From: Oxyruncus cristatus | Taxonomy: Eukaryota; Chordata; Aves; Passeriformes; Cotingidae | Length of the DNA stretch: 64,000 nucleotides | Direction of reading: 5' to 3' | Assembly: GCA_013399855.1 (NCBI GenBank) | Contig: VXAY01002908.1 | Coordinates: 786,280-850,279 of the forward strand | In this document: one piece after another, positions 19,394-31,077 of the stretch | Position numbering within the stretch: position 1 is the first letter of the stretch | Layout of the letters: each line of letters begins with the position of its first letter | Position numbers and translations under genes: made by a program | Notes under the pieces: model-generated | Database searches by the model: none | What the model saw: only the letters and a program-made list of their open reading frames with translations | Told to the model about the DNA's origin: nothing

Positions 19394-21669
19394 ACACAGA
19401 CAAGCACACAACCAACCTGGAAAGGATAAAAAACAAATGAAGAACAAAATTATCAGGTGTCCAGGATTTTAATAAACTGCCTGTTAAAACTGCTCAGTGA
19501 AGAACATCTTCTGGCCAAGGACAGGAATACAAATTGAGACACATAAGCCTTGAACAAAAATTCTCTGTCCTTGATTTATTGCCCAAATGCATATATATTT
19601 TTCAAAAGGTTTGGTTTTGGCTTTTTTTAAGTTATTGTAAAGGGATTCATTTGCATGATAATCTTTGTGGAAATAATGATATCTTCCATCTGATTCTAAT
19701 TTACTGTCAGAAAAATGTCAAGGAAGGAAGGGAGGAATCTTTTAATGTTTATTTCTGCTGCTTTAAAATGCTCTGAAAAAGGCACTGTGACTCTGGTGGG
19801 GGCTCTTTGATGGAAGTTTTTATGAAGTTAATGTTGCAGAGAGATGGTCGGAAGCCCCCAGCTAGTGGACTGTGGCATGTCGAATGGTCAAACGATTCCA
19901 TCTGTAGTTAAATCTGCTACTGGAAGCATTTATCAACCTCCCAGTTGTTTAATTTGGGATCCTGCTGCTCCCACACTCTATCTGGATTTTGTCATTTATT
20001 AGAGCTGCACCCTTGCTAGGTTTGGAAAGAAAAGCAAAACCATGCAAATGTTTTGGCTTCAGAAAATAGAAATACTGAAAGCCCCAATATTCTTATAACT
20101 TTCCTCACATAACCCATTTTTTAGACAAGTGAGCAGGTTTTGAGTGGGGGATTCTTTGAAAACTTTACTTACAGTGTTAACTAAACTTCACTAACTTCCA
20201 TCTAACACAACTGGTTTTTTTTAATAGAGACTCAAACCTGAACTGCAAATGGGAACCATCCTCCCTTGAACTTGTAAAAATCTAAATCTTGATTTTATAG
20301 GTTCATCCTTCTTCTCCAAATAGCTCAATCTAGCAGCCCAAGTCAGCATATTTAACACTTTTTCCTCCTCACCCTCACCTTCATCTGCACCATTCTTTCA
20401 GTTCCACTGCTGGCCTGTGATACTCTCAAAACCTGAGAGTTTCTACTCTCAGACCATTTCCTCTCTTTGCCTGTCAGCTTACCATAAGACTGCAGCTGAG
20501 GTGCAAAACTTGTTGACCTGAATAAATAACAAATGTTTCTTACGCATAAAGGAGTCTGAAGCTCCAGAGAGATCCCCTCTAGGATCCCCTCCCCATTGCA
20601 ATAGTCACTCTCCTTTATGATACTGTGAACCTTACGCACCTTAGCTGGAAATTTTCTCTTTATAATGTCCTAATAATGCACTGCAGCCAAGCTGCATAAT
20701 CCCTTCCAAGGGGAGAAATGGTTTCATTACCATTTGTATTTCATTCTTTTTCAAGCAGGAAGGAGGCATCACACAGAGCTTTTAACTGGGAGAAGGGGTT
20801 AGCACACATCAAGCAGATCTAGAGGTGGAAGGATCCAAATCCTGCTAGTAGTCATGTTAGCTTAGAACCCTAAACATTACTCTTACTAGAATCAATACTT
20901 CTTCCAGTGCTGTTGGATTGGCAAGTTTTAGCAGACCTGCAGAGATCAACAAGAAAAGAAGGATGAGTCAATGGACACTTAAAATTAACGTCAGCCCAAA
21001 ACCAGCAGACAAACGAGAAAGGGGGAAACACAATGAGAGAGGAAGTAAAGTAGGAAAAGGCATAAAACGCAAACCCACGTACACAACTTCTGGGTGGCAA
21101 CCATACCAAGTATGCTGATACAACAGCTCTTTGGAACAGAGAATTACATTTTTCATTCCAGTGCTGGCACTGTAGTTAGAATATCCCTTTACACAGTATG
21201 ATCTGGATGCCAATATCTTACTGTTGGAAGCATCTACAATAGGACCAGTTTCATACTCTTTCTTTTATTTTGAAACTGAAAGAAGCAAGAATTAATTGCA
21301 AGAACAATAACTTGCCTTAATGTCAACTATGTTTAACACACTTATCCCATTCAAACTATTATAAAGGGAGAGAAAACAAGATCACAGAGTGAAAGTTGCA
21401 GTGAAAGAGAGGTGAAGGGAGGAAGGAAGGAAAGGGAAAAATTACAATAAAATCCCTTGCTATGGTGAACTCACCCCAGCTACCACCCAAGAACCCACCC
21501 AGATGCTTGCTCATTTCCCACTTCCCCCAACAGCTGGATGTGAGACAAAAGAGAAGAATGATACTGAGAGATTGCAAGGTCAAGGTAAAGATGGGAAAAT
21601 CACTTGCTAAGTACTGTCGTGGGCAAAACAAACTCAACTTGAGGTATTTAATTTATTGCCAAATTGCAT
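19394..21669. other. No gene recognised
   Basis: The interval around 19830-20000 has higher sequence complexity and a few CpGs in an A+T-rich background. It could be a conserved noncoding element, but I cannot test that. At 20918-21118 a 66-codon plus-strand frame is Lys/Arg-rich (about one third basic) because of A-rich composition. No repeat family was identified. Confidence 0.5.
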
Positions 21670-21706
21670 ATTAATTTAATTAATTAATTATTTAATTACT
21701 AATTAG
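21670..21706. repeat. (TTAA)n-type microsatellite
   Basis: Tandem TTAA/ATTA units, imperfect at the right end. Confidence 0.85.
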
Positions 21707-21849
21707 AACATTGCCAAATACATGAGACAAACATTACACTCTTAGGGAAAAATCATCTTTCCTTCCACTTTTCCAGGAAAGGAGAACTGCTGTCCTCCCC
21801 ACTTCCTTTCTTCCACTCATGCACTTCTGACTCCTTTCCACCCTCATAA

Positions 21850-22330
21850 TTGACACAGGTTACACACAGTCCTCTTGATGGGACAACAAGCAGCACCAGA
21901 GGTGTGGGTTGGTACACAGTAGTTTCTCTGTTTATTGCCCTTTGCTTATACTCCACAGTGGGCTTTCCTCAGGCCACAGTCCCCTCAGTTGTGTACCTGC
22001 TCCCCCTCCTCTGGCTTTGTTGTTCCCTCTGTTGTTTTTCATTCTTTGGTTCCCTCCACCTCCGCCTATGGTGTTCTCTAACATTTCTTATATATGTGTT
22101 CACAAAGGTGCCACTGACGCAGCTGATGGGATCAAAACCTGTCGCAGGTTTTGGAGACACGGGTTGTATCTGACAAAAGACAGTCCCATGTCTCTCCCCA
22201 GGAGACCACACCTGCAGCCCCCCCCTCCCCCACTGCCAAAACTTTGCCATTCATGTATTTTTCCAAATACGCTTATGAAGAGAATGAACTCTTGTAAGTT
22301 GACCATGAGAAAGTTAGACCTGTATTTTCA
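21850..22330 (+). mobile_element. Probable avian endogenous-retrovirus LTR fragment
   Basis: Blocks such as GTGGGCTTTCCTCAGGCCAC, ATATGTGTTCACAAAGGTGC, GGTTTTGGAGACACGGG and CAGGAGACCACACCTGCAG occur in this order in a dispersed bird repeat that I recall as LTR-type. The piece is followed by unrelated DNA and then a CR1. I do not see convincing TG...CA ends or target-site duplications, so the limits are approximate. It has no internal gag, pol or env. Frames of 107 and 141 codons on the plus strand here are overlapping by-products of composition. Family identity is recall-based. Confidence 0.42.
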
Positions 22331-22504
22331 CTGATACTTTTGATGGGAGTGTTAATCAGTGTCACAAGTGAGAGAAGACCCAAACCACTCTATAATTTAT
22401 TTATGTGTGGAAGGATCCAAAGAAGGTGCAGGACCTTCCAGCTTTCAGACATCTCAATGGGTAATTCCCTTTGTTCTGTGGTGGCAACATGCCCTATTTG
22501 TAGT

Positions 22505-23280
22505 TCATAGAATAAAATACCCTGAGCTGGAAGGGACCCACAAGGATCATCAAAGTCCAACTCCTGGTTCTGCACAGGACATTCCCAATAATCACACCAT
22601 GTGGCCAAAAGTACAGTCCAAACACTCCTTGAACTCTGGCAGGCTGGTGCTGTGACCACTTCCCTGGGGAGCCTGTTCCAGTGCCCAACCACCCTCTGGA
22701 TGAAAAACGTTTTTCTAATATCCAACCTAAAGCTCCCCTGACACAACCTCAGGCCTTTCCCTCAGTTCTTTCACTGGTCACCACAGAGAAGAGATCAGTG
22801 TCTGCCCCTCCTCTTCCTCTCACAAGGAAGCTGTAGAGTTCAATGAGGTCTCCCCTCAGTCTCCTCTTCCCCGGGCTGAACAGACTAAGTGACCTCAGCT
22901 GCTCCTCATACAGCATCCCCTCAAGGCCCTTCACCATCTTTGTAGCCCTCCTTTGGACACTCTCTAACAGCTTAATATTCTTTCTTATATTGAGGTGCCC
23001 AAATCTGCACACAATATTCAAGGTGAGGCTGCCCCAGTGCAGAGCAGAATGCAACAGTCACCTCATTTGACCAGATGGTGATGCTTTGCCTGGTGGTCCC
23101 CAAGACACAGTTGCCCCTCCTGGCTTCCAGGGCAGTGCTGACTCATATTCAACTTGCCATTGACTGGGATCCCCAGGTCCCTTTCCTATGCACTTCTCCC
23201 CTACAACTAATCTCCTGCTCTGTATGCACATCCAGGGTTGTCCCATCCCAAGCTACAGAGTCCAGCACTTACTCAGATCC
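22505..23280 (-). mobile_element. CR1 LINE 3' part, minus strand
   Basis: The plus strand begins TCATAGAATAAAATACCCTGAG, the reverse complement of a CR1 tail. It runs through the 3' UTR and the C-terminal part of ORF2, with translation [19 protein letters not shown] near 22950, to about 23280. The 22749-23054 minus-strand frame (101 codons) is a fragment of ORF2. Over roughly 250 bases (22795-23050) it differs from the copy at 9385-9640 at only about six positions by eye, so both belong to one fairly young subfamily. Confidence 0.93.
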
Positions 23281-25794
23281 ATGTGTGGAAAAGAACTACC
23301 TGCCTTACAAAGGCTGGTGTTTCAGTCTCATAAGCCCAATGAAGTTACAGATGAAATTAAACTGACTCAAATCATCGGTGCTAGAAAAACATATTTACTT
23401 CACCTCCCAGATTCTGATATTTTCCCAAATCAATTTCCATGAAGCAACTTCTCTAGTAGAAATGTTTCCCTGGATCACCTTTTTCCTCCATATCTCTAGT
23501 GCATCCTTTTTCAACTCCTAGTCCACATATCTGATGTGTGTACTATTGGAACTGATTTGACGCCATATGAGTCCAGCAGGTCTGCCAAACTCAGTCTAGA
23601 TCAGAGAAGGTTGTGAATTTGCTTGCTTAATTTTCAAATATAAGAATGGCTAGGAAGTCAGGTACCAATCAAAACTGAAGCAATTTGAATTTTCTTACAT
23701 TAAATTCATAATACCCACCCATATTTAGCTAATACATAGCCTAATACTACAAGCCTGGATAACAGTGCAATGTCATCCTTAGCTCAAACTCTGGTTAAGA
23801 GAGGAGTGAAAATGAAGATCAATTCCAAGCTCCTTTTCAAAATTAAAGCATTACCACTGTTGCAAACAGCTTATTGCTACTTTGTAGCTGTGGAAACAGC
23901 AATATAGTGTAAAAGCTAGATAGCCCGTATATTAGATGCCCCAAGACAGAACCAATAAGTGGTATAAATGCATTCTATACGGCCTTTTGTAATTAGTAAT
24001 GAAATGCCTGAAATAAATCCAAAGCCTTGCAAGAAGTCAGCTTTCCCTAGAAAACCTGTTTTCAAATGGCATCATACTTCAGCATTCTTCAACTTTGTGA
24101 GTTCACAGCATCTGCTGCTTAAATATAACAGCACATATGGCAGCATCATTTTAGAAAGCAATGTAAAAAAAGACTGAAGAAACTATTATGAGGACTGCTG
24201 TCATGCTCTTGGGGCACAATTGCAATCTTGTGTTCCCATACGGCACCGCTGGAGAAAGAATGTGAAGTTTTAGTAGGGTAGAAAGGGTCAAATACTGTAT
24301 AATAAATTGACTCAAATGTTCTCTTTTTGTACTTACATTTTATTAGTTCCAAATTAAATACACACCATAATTTAGGTCCTGACTTTTTTTGTTGGGACTG
24401 AAGGAGATGCTTGAAATTTAACCTGAACATAGAGTGCTCTTTTGAAGCCTAAATCAGCATTCATGCAAATCTCAACAAATGTTGACATTCTATCTCTGGC
24501 AATCCAAGTGTATAATTAATTTGCAGATCATCATACACCACTTTTGTGAACTGGTATCAACATTTAACTATTCTGCCACTGGGTAAACATGTGGCTTTTA
24601 TCAATGATTTTTTTTTTTTTTCTGTCTGACTGTATTATAGTAGGGAGGGGTTGTGCCTCTCAGGGATTAGCACATTCAGCTGAAATTCAACTGATGTTTC
24701 ATTACTGAGGGAGTTTTATAACATGAAAACAATGAGGGTGCAATTATGCCACTAGGGAACAGCCTCAACCCAAAAGGAGAAGCATGCCCAAGGGGTTTAT
24801 GAAGATATAATTCTTTCATAAATTCCTGAAAATACTTTTTCTCTTTAATGATATTAAAGAATGGTATTATCCCGTTTTGAGGGGATGTGTGTCTTTGGAA
24901 GAATGTGAAGGAAGCTAATCCATCTCTCTCCTGTAAATATGAATAATTATGGGCACTACATAGGGATAATGCTTCCCTTCTGTCACTAACCACTCACAGT
25001 AATTTTCAGGGGTTGGGGAGATAGTTTTGAAACAGATGAATAAGTAGATGTTCAAGGTCCTAAATGAGCTGTGCAGTGGGAATCTTTACTGAAACGAAGC
25101 AGAAAGAACCTGCCCTTTCCATGGAATCCCGTTTGATTTGTGCTGTGATGGCTGATATCACTTCTGTTCTCCCACAGCAAATGAGTGCATAAGAAACATA
25201 AATAGCAAGCAAACAGCTCAAGAAAAGTCATTAAGAGATTGATCTAGTCATGTACCTTCTCTTATTACTCATTTCTTGGATGCAAGTTCAATAGTGGCTT
25301 GTAGAACTTCTTGTCAAAAGGCATTAGTGAGCTGAGCAAGCTTTTCAAAAAGAAAAATGAGTTTTAGTGGCAAATATTTCTCCTTGTTTCTACCTTTTCT
25401 CTTATAAGCAACTTAGAACTACACTTTTTCACTCATTATTAAGTTATTTTTAGGTTATTCTCAGGTAATTTTATAATAGAAAAGAAATCCCAGAGCAGCA
25501 GAACAGCACTTCATGTAATTATTGGCACGTTCTTCTTCAAACAACAGTTATATTTCCTTTTCTTTCTGTGACAGAACTGCATTAGAAAAATTCATCTCTC
25601 TGCAGCTGTCTAAAGGAGCACCAATTTTTACTACTACAAATGCCATGCTAGAAGTATGTTTCCTCTAAGAACTATTTCTCATTTACTGGTCATTGTCAGT
25701 TTGAAGTGATCTCTGTCAAACTGACATTTTTAGCTTCACCTGTAGCATCTAGGCTCACTTAGAAACCAAGGGTTTACCCCGTAGTCTAAGTTAA
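23281..25794. other. No gene or repeat recognised
   Basis: Unique-looking A+T-rich DNA. A minus-strand frame of 105 codons (24676-24993) and one of 94 codons (24146-24430) have no recognisable domains. A T run lies near 24608-24621. Confidence 0.55.
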
Positions 25795-25925
25795 GAAGCA
25801 TTTGGATGCTTTCAGGCACATGTTGTGATTCTTGGACTGTCCTACTCAGGGCCAGGAGTTGATGATCTTGACAGCTCCCTTCCAACTCAGCATGTTCTAT
25901 GATGCTATGATTCTATCATTCTGTA
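25795..25925 (+). mobile_element. CR1 LINE 3' tail fragment, plus strand
   Basis: It contains TTGATGATCTTGACAGCTCC, CTTCCAACTCAGCATGTTCT and a degenerate tail of ATTCTAT repeats. Only about 130 bases remain and they are diverged. Confidence 0.8.
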
Positions 25926-28900
25926 CTGAGATCTTGAAGTAACCTGGTAGTCATCGTTACCTTGTAAACTAAAATCATTCCACAGTCCATTCTGGAGATT
26001 CAGATTGCAATGTAACTGGTCCAAAATCTGTCCTGCTATGCAGGAGGCATACAGATTACCATTTTGTTTTAAAGAGGTATGTAATGATATCTCTCTTAAG
26101 ACACTATGACATGAGACACTCTACACCTCAAAGGTTTTAAGTTATGAGGATAATATTATGATACCAAAAAAGATTTGTTTGCATACCATCAACCCTGCAG
26201 CTCTTCATCCCATATGGTTGGAGAACGATGTATTCAGTGTCTGTGTCCTGCTTTGCTATATAAATCAGTATAAATCACTTGAGTTCTTCTTAAGAACATA
26301 TAGCCTAGGATTACATTTTGCTAGAAAAAGGTACTAGAAAACTGAAAATGTTTCACTAATTCCTCTTCAGAAGTAAAGTTTAGAGCAGTTATTAACACAG
26401 CTATTACCATTTTTGTTTCAATAATGGTCAGAGGAAATCATATAATGTCCAAAGAGATCTCAGTATGTTCTCAAGAAATATCAAGAGCTAAGAATATTTT
26501 AGACTGCTTTTCTCTTTTTCTTTTTTACTACTTCACACCTCCTTCCTTTGATATATGGAGTTTGTTTTTTATGAATACAAAAACAGGAATTTCATGCTGT
26601 GACCCAGATTTCTATCCCTTCACATACATTCCCCTGTGCATCAAGTTTAAAAGCTAAAAAGACCCAGAGTTTTGCATGAAATTTGCAGCTTTGATTTTTT
26701 CTTTTCAACTTTCAGATTTTTTGAAAATGAGTCATTTTGTAGCAAGGGAAAAAGTTACATTTTACAAGGCCTCTATAGAAAAATATTAAGAGAAATTCTG
26801 TGTTACAGACAAGGAAAACCAGCTATCTGCACACCTATATGTGATAGCAAAAGCTTTATCTTTACTTTAGTGTCAACCTCCTTAATTTGTCTTGGCTTTA
26901 TTATGATTAAGTCAAAAGCCCACTACACTTTGGTTGCACTGCTCCAGAATAGACAGAGACTTTGAGACTGGGTTCAATGAAGTAAAAAGATTTAAAGTAA
27001 CTTCAAGCTGTGATAACAGATGAGGCAATAATTTAGCACAAAAGAACAATATTTATAGAGAACATACAGGATGTCTTTTTAACTGTCCTACACCTATGAT
27101 TCTCAATTTTCTTTCTTCTAGGTTCCTGTTTTGATTCCTTTCCTTCTACTTAACGAATGGCTGTACTTGTCATCTGTCTTCTGAAACATATTTCAGAAGA
27201 TGCTAACCTACTTGTTGGTAATCAGTTTTTCATAACAGTTAAACAACTCTCCCTCTAAAGGATGAGCTCTGTAAAGATTCCCAATAGATTTTCCATAAAT
27301 AGGTACATGAAATAGCAATCTTAACCCCATACATGAAGCTCCATTTGATCTTTTCCTACAAGGCACCAAATGCCTAAACATCAAAATTTTATTTGAAGGA
27401 TCTCAGTAGCAGTCTTATGTCTACATCTATGTTTATCTTTATCTCAGAATGGGAACAGTGGTAATTGAATTAAAAACTCTCAGGCATTCCTTCAAGAACT
27501 AGAGCTTGTACCTTCAACCAAGAAAGAAAAAAATAAGATTTTGTTTTGATCAAACCGTAACAATACATTCTCTCCATACTTTTAAGAACGGGGATTCTTC
27601 CATGTTTAAAAAAAATATTTTTTCCTTCTCTTAATACTTCTCTTTGTTTTTCTTTTGGAAAACAAACATCTTCGTAGCTTTCTTTACAAAGCATATTTTT
27701 GGAAAATAAAAGGTTAGACTCTCTTGATGTGTCAGTTCTCTTAATTTCACTTGGACTATTTAATACTTTTTGAATATGCAGAAAAGAAAGCACGTTTTGA
27801 ATCTGAGTCAAATGAGTCACATTGCCTCCAAGACAACTACTAAAGATGCTCTGCAGTTTATGAAGAACATTAGAATTAGTATAGAAACTGGTACCGATCC
27901 ATAACGTTACTAATGACCTGATTTTAGGTCTCTACACAAGTCAGATTCTCATATAGCTATATATTGTGGCTTTAAAGATAATCCCTGTTTACCACAAATG
28001 TTCACTGTCGGTAGCATTGTTTTTTGTACTACACTCACATGTACTAAGCTAATGAGCACATTTTAAGAATTTATACAAATAAATTTGCTTCTAAACTAGT
28101 TGGACAATTTTTTTTTTCCTTAGAAAAAAAAAAAGTATAAAATAATTATTTCTCAAAACTGGAAACCGTACTTTGCCAGAGTCCTGAATGCTGCAGGGCC
28201 ATTAGTGTGAGAATGCCATAGCAGCATTCTGCTAGGAAAGAAATCTGCATCCTGCTTGTTTGGGTAATAGTTCTTCCATTAGAGGCAATATTAGAATTTC
28301 AGCTTTTGATGTCTCCTTGCGGACCCCTTAAAATCCAAGCTGTGAAACAGCAGCTGATGCTTTACATACTATCACAACAGCCAGCAATATATGAAACCTG
28401 GAAACGGCATGCAAGGGAAATTAATGATGAGCTGTTAAGGGATATACAGTAACTCACGTTTGCATTACACAACATACAGCAAATTAAAGCTGCCTTTCCT
28501 TTGTTGTGCTGGTGATAGAACAAATAAACCTCTAGCAGCAATGAAGAATGGCAGTATCTGAGATCACTTTTAATTGACAGAAAGCCCAGAAAAAATGGGA
28601 TATTTTTATCAGTAGCGCAGAACAAGCTCAGAAAGTTATGCTGATCAGTAGACAGAAAATGAGCTCCATGTCACCACTGCTAGCCCGAATAGTAGCATAT
28701 GGTACAGCAGATCCATAACAGTAAAAGCCAGAGCTAGATCCTGAAACACTTACTTGTCAAATTAACAATTGCTAAAAGCACAACAGTAGCATTAATGTCT
28801 ATGTTCCTTTTTTGTGTGATTTTTTTATATTTTTGCATATGATTACAAATGAGAAGCTATAAATTACTTCTTTATTTCACAGGGACTATCTTGCATGTAT

Positions 28901-29170
28901 TTTGTCTCAATGCAAATAAATCCATGTTGCTAAAGAACCAGGACATTGTAAGTACAACACAAAAAAGGTAAATTTGGTATATTTATTACAATTAATATAT
29001 CATGGGTTACATGGTGTTTGACCTAAGTGTGGTAATTCAGGTTTTCTTTGAACAGTAAACATCTAGTGACTTCTGTTTAATATTTTGTTCTTAGGCACTT
29101 TCATGCTAAATACAAATTAAGGAAATTTTCTATGGATTCTTTAAGAAATATGAGAGCATTTACACGAGTT
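25926..29170. other. No gene recognised
   Basis: Long A+T-rich interval without recognised repeats. A 116-codon minus-strand frame (27470-27820) is Lys-rich and unidentified. The part from about 28150 to 28720 is more complex, with few low-complexity runs. It could be a conserved noncoding element, which is untestable here. Confidence 0.5.
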
Positions 29171-29476
29171 TCACAGGACCACAGAAAATGCTGAGTTGGA
29201 AGGGACCCACATGGATCACTGAGTCCAATTCCTAGCCCTGTACCCATCCCCAAGAGTCACACTATGTGCCCAAGAGTATCATCCAAACCCTTCTTGAACT
29301 CTGTCAGGCTTGGTGTAGTGACCACTTCCCTGAGGAGCCTATTCCAGCATCCAACCACCCTCTGGGTGAAAGACCATTTTCTAATATTCAACATAATCAT
29401 CCCCTGACACAACTTCAGGCCATGCTCTTCAGTCCTGTCACTGGTCACCATAGAGAAGAAATCAGTGTCTGAGTGT
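29171..29476 (-). mobile_element. CR1 LINE 3' fragment, minus strand
   Basis: On the plus strand it starts TCACAGGACCACAGAAAATG, followed by CTGAGTTGGAAGGGACCCAC and AACCACCCTCTGGGTGAAAG, ending at GAAATCAGTGTCTGAG. This is the CR1 3' UTR plus the last ORF2 codons in reverse complement. The minus-strand ORF at 29257-29484 is a remnant of the ORF2 C-terminus. Confidence 0.92.
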
Positions 29477-30057
29477 ACTGTCAATTTCTATTGCATGATC
29501 ATATCTTTAATTAAATATCAGACATATCAACTTAATTAACAAAAATATTTTTAAAAATCAGGTGCTTCTTCAACTAAATCCAAAAGCAATAGAATTTGTA
29601 GTCCTTTCAAGTAAATTAGTGTTTCCTGGTGAGGTCTTTCAAAGTCTTCCACACTGACTTTCCTTAGCTAGAACTCACCTCAACTCATGCATAGTTAGAC
29701 AAAGGTGAATGTTCTCTAATAGCAATCTCAGCCTCACTGAGACAGTGATGTAAATCAAGGAGCCTCAGAACTCAAACAGAAGGGGATGTTATTAGTGTTC
29801 CTCTTATTACTGTATTATTACCATTTTTACAACTGCTCTGGAAAAAGCAATGACAAGCTAAAACTCATCATAAAGGTTGTTCTGCAGCAGCCATGAGACA
29901 GAAAATGCTACAATTTTTTTCTGAACAATGGCACAGCATGACCATGAATGAAGTGTTTTAAGTCTGCCAAATGAGGTTTAGAAAATGTTACTGTGCCACA
30001 CCAGGACTTCTGTAAATCATTTTGAAATCTAAATTTAGAATAGGAGGAAGAGGATGG
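29477..30057. other. No gene or repeat recognised
   Basis: A+T-rich unique DNA between the CR1 and the probable LTR. Confidence 0.55.
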
Positions 30058-31077
30058 TGTGAGAGACTGAAGTGTTAATGGTTAATGGCTCAAACAATCA
30101 GCCATTTGCAAAAGCAGTGAGTACTTTACTCAAGGAACCAGCCCAGGTGGAGAGGGGGCAAGCACCAGAGGATGACCAGGACAAATCAACTTTTGTTTAG
30201 CAAGAAGCTGGGTTTTGGGCCAAATAAGGGAAGATGCTGATAAGGAGCAGACCCTGGGGTAGTGCTTTTTATCATGCCAATGTCCTCCTTTACACAGCTG
30301 GCTCAGGTATGAAAACTCCCCTCTCAGAGAGATACCAGGACATTTACACATAGGCCTGAAGGTGTTCATCCCTTAGATGGGGTATAACTGGCTCAACTAT
30401 GCTGATGAGAAGCAGCTGTCATGTCTTAGAAGGTGCCATAAACCATCAAAGACCTCCAAAATGCCCCCAAACTCACTCCGGAGGCCTTCCACCAGGGCAC
30501 TGCATGAGATGCACAGTTTTATGTCACACAGCATAAAACTTCCCTGCCAGTGGAAGTGCGTGGGTGTTTCCACATAAACCTGAGCGTATATTAACCCACT
30601 GAACTTTGTTTTCATGGGCTTCCCCCCACCCCCAACAGACCAAGACTGCAGCCATCACTTCAACCAATGGACATCTGAATTGCAACAATCAAGTCTCATT
30701 TCTGGATCCATGGGTAATAATATCTTTCTACTCTTATCCCATCTTTCTCTTTCTTCCCCTAATTTCTTCTTCTTGAAACATATTGTAAGCCAGACTAAAA
30801 AATTCCAGTCAATGCCCTAGTAGGTGACTTGCTGTTTCTGGATAAGTTGAAGTTGGCTAAGTTTAAATTTCCTAATTTAAAGTTTGTGAAATGCTTTACT
30901 TTGTCTGGATGTTGTTTTAAAATTTTCCAAGTAGCTTCTTCTACCTAAATGTTCTAAAGTTTGCAAGTAAAAATTTGTTATTGAACCTCCCAAGAATTTT
31001 ATTGTTTCTCATGTGCACCACCCAGAGCGAATCGAACAACATTCTCCTTAACTCGCCAAGTGGACCAGGACATAACA
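30058..31077 (+). mobile_element. Probable solo LTR of an avian ERV, about 1.0 kb
   Basis: The segment begins TGTGAGAGACTG and ends GGACCAGGACATAACA, fitting the TG...CA ends of an LTR. Flanking pentamers are GATGG at 30053-30057 and GGTGG at 31078-31082, a 4/5 match to a target-site duplication. A TATA-like GTATATTAA lies at 30586-30594, followed by a C-rich patch and a long A+T-rich 3' part. I recall these 3' blocks, such as CAGAGCGAATCGAACAAC, as a dispersed avian ERV LTR. There is no tRNA primer-binding site plus internal region next to it, so a solo LTR from recombination is the simplest reading. The ORFs inside it (66-79 codons) are not meaningful. Confidence 0.55.

Noticed and set aside
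19186..19472. Phe-rich and Lys-rich ORFs on both strands
   Set aside because: They are translations of an A-rich low-complexity tract containing an N.
21909..22334. 141-codon plus-strand Pro/Leu-rich ORF
   Set aside because: It lies in the LTR-like block, overlaps frames on both strands, and has no domain.
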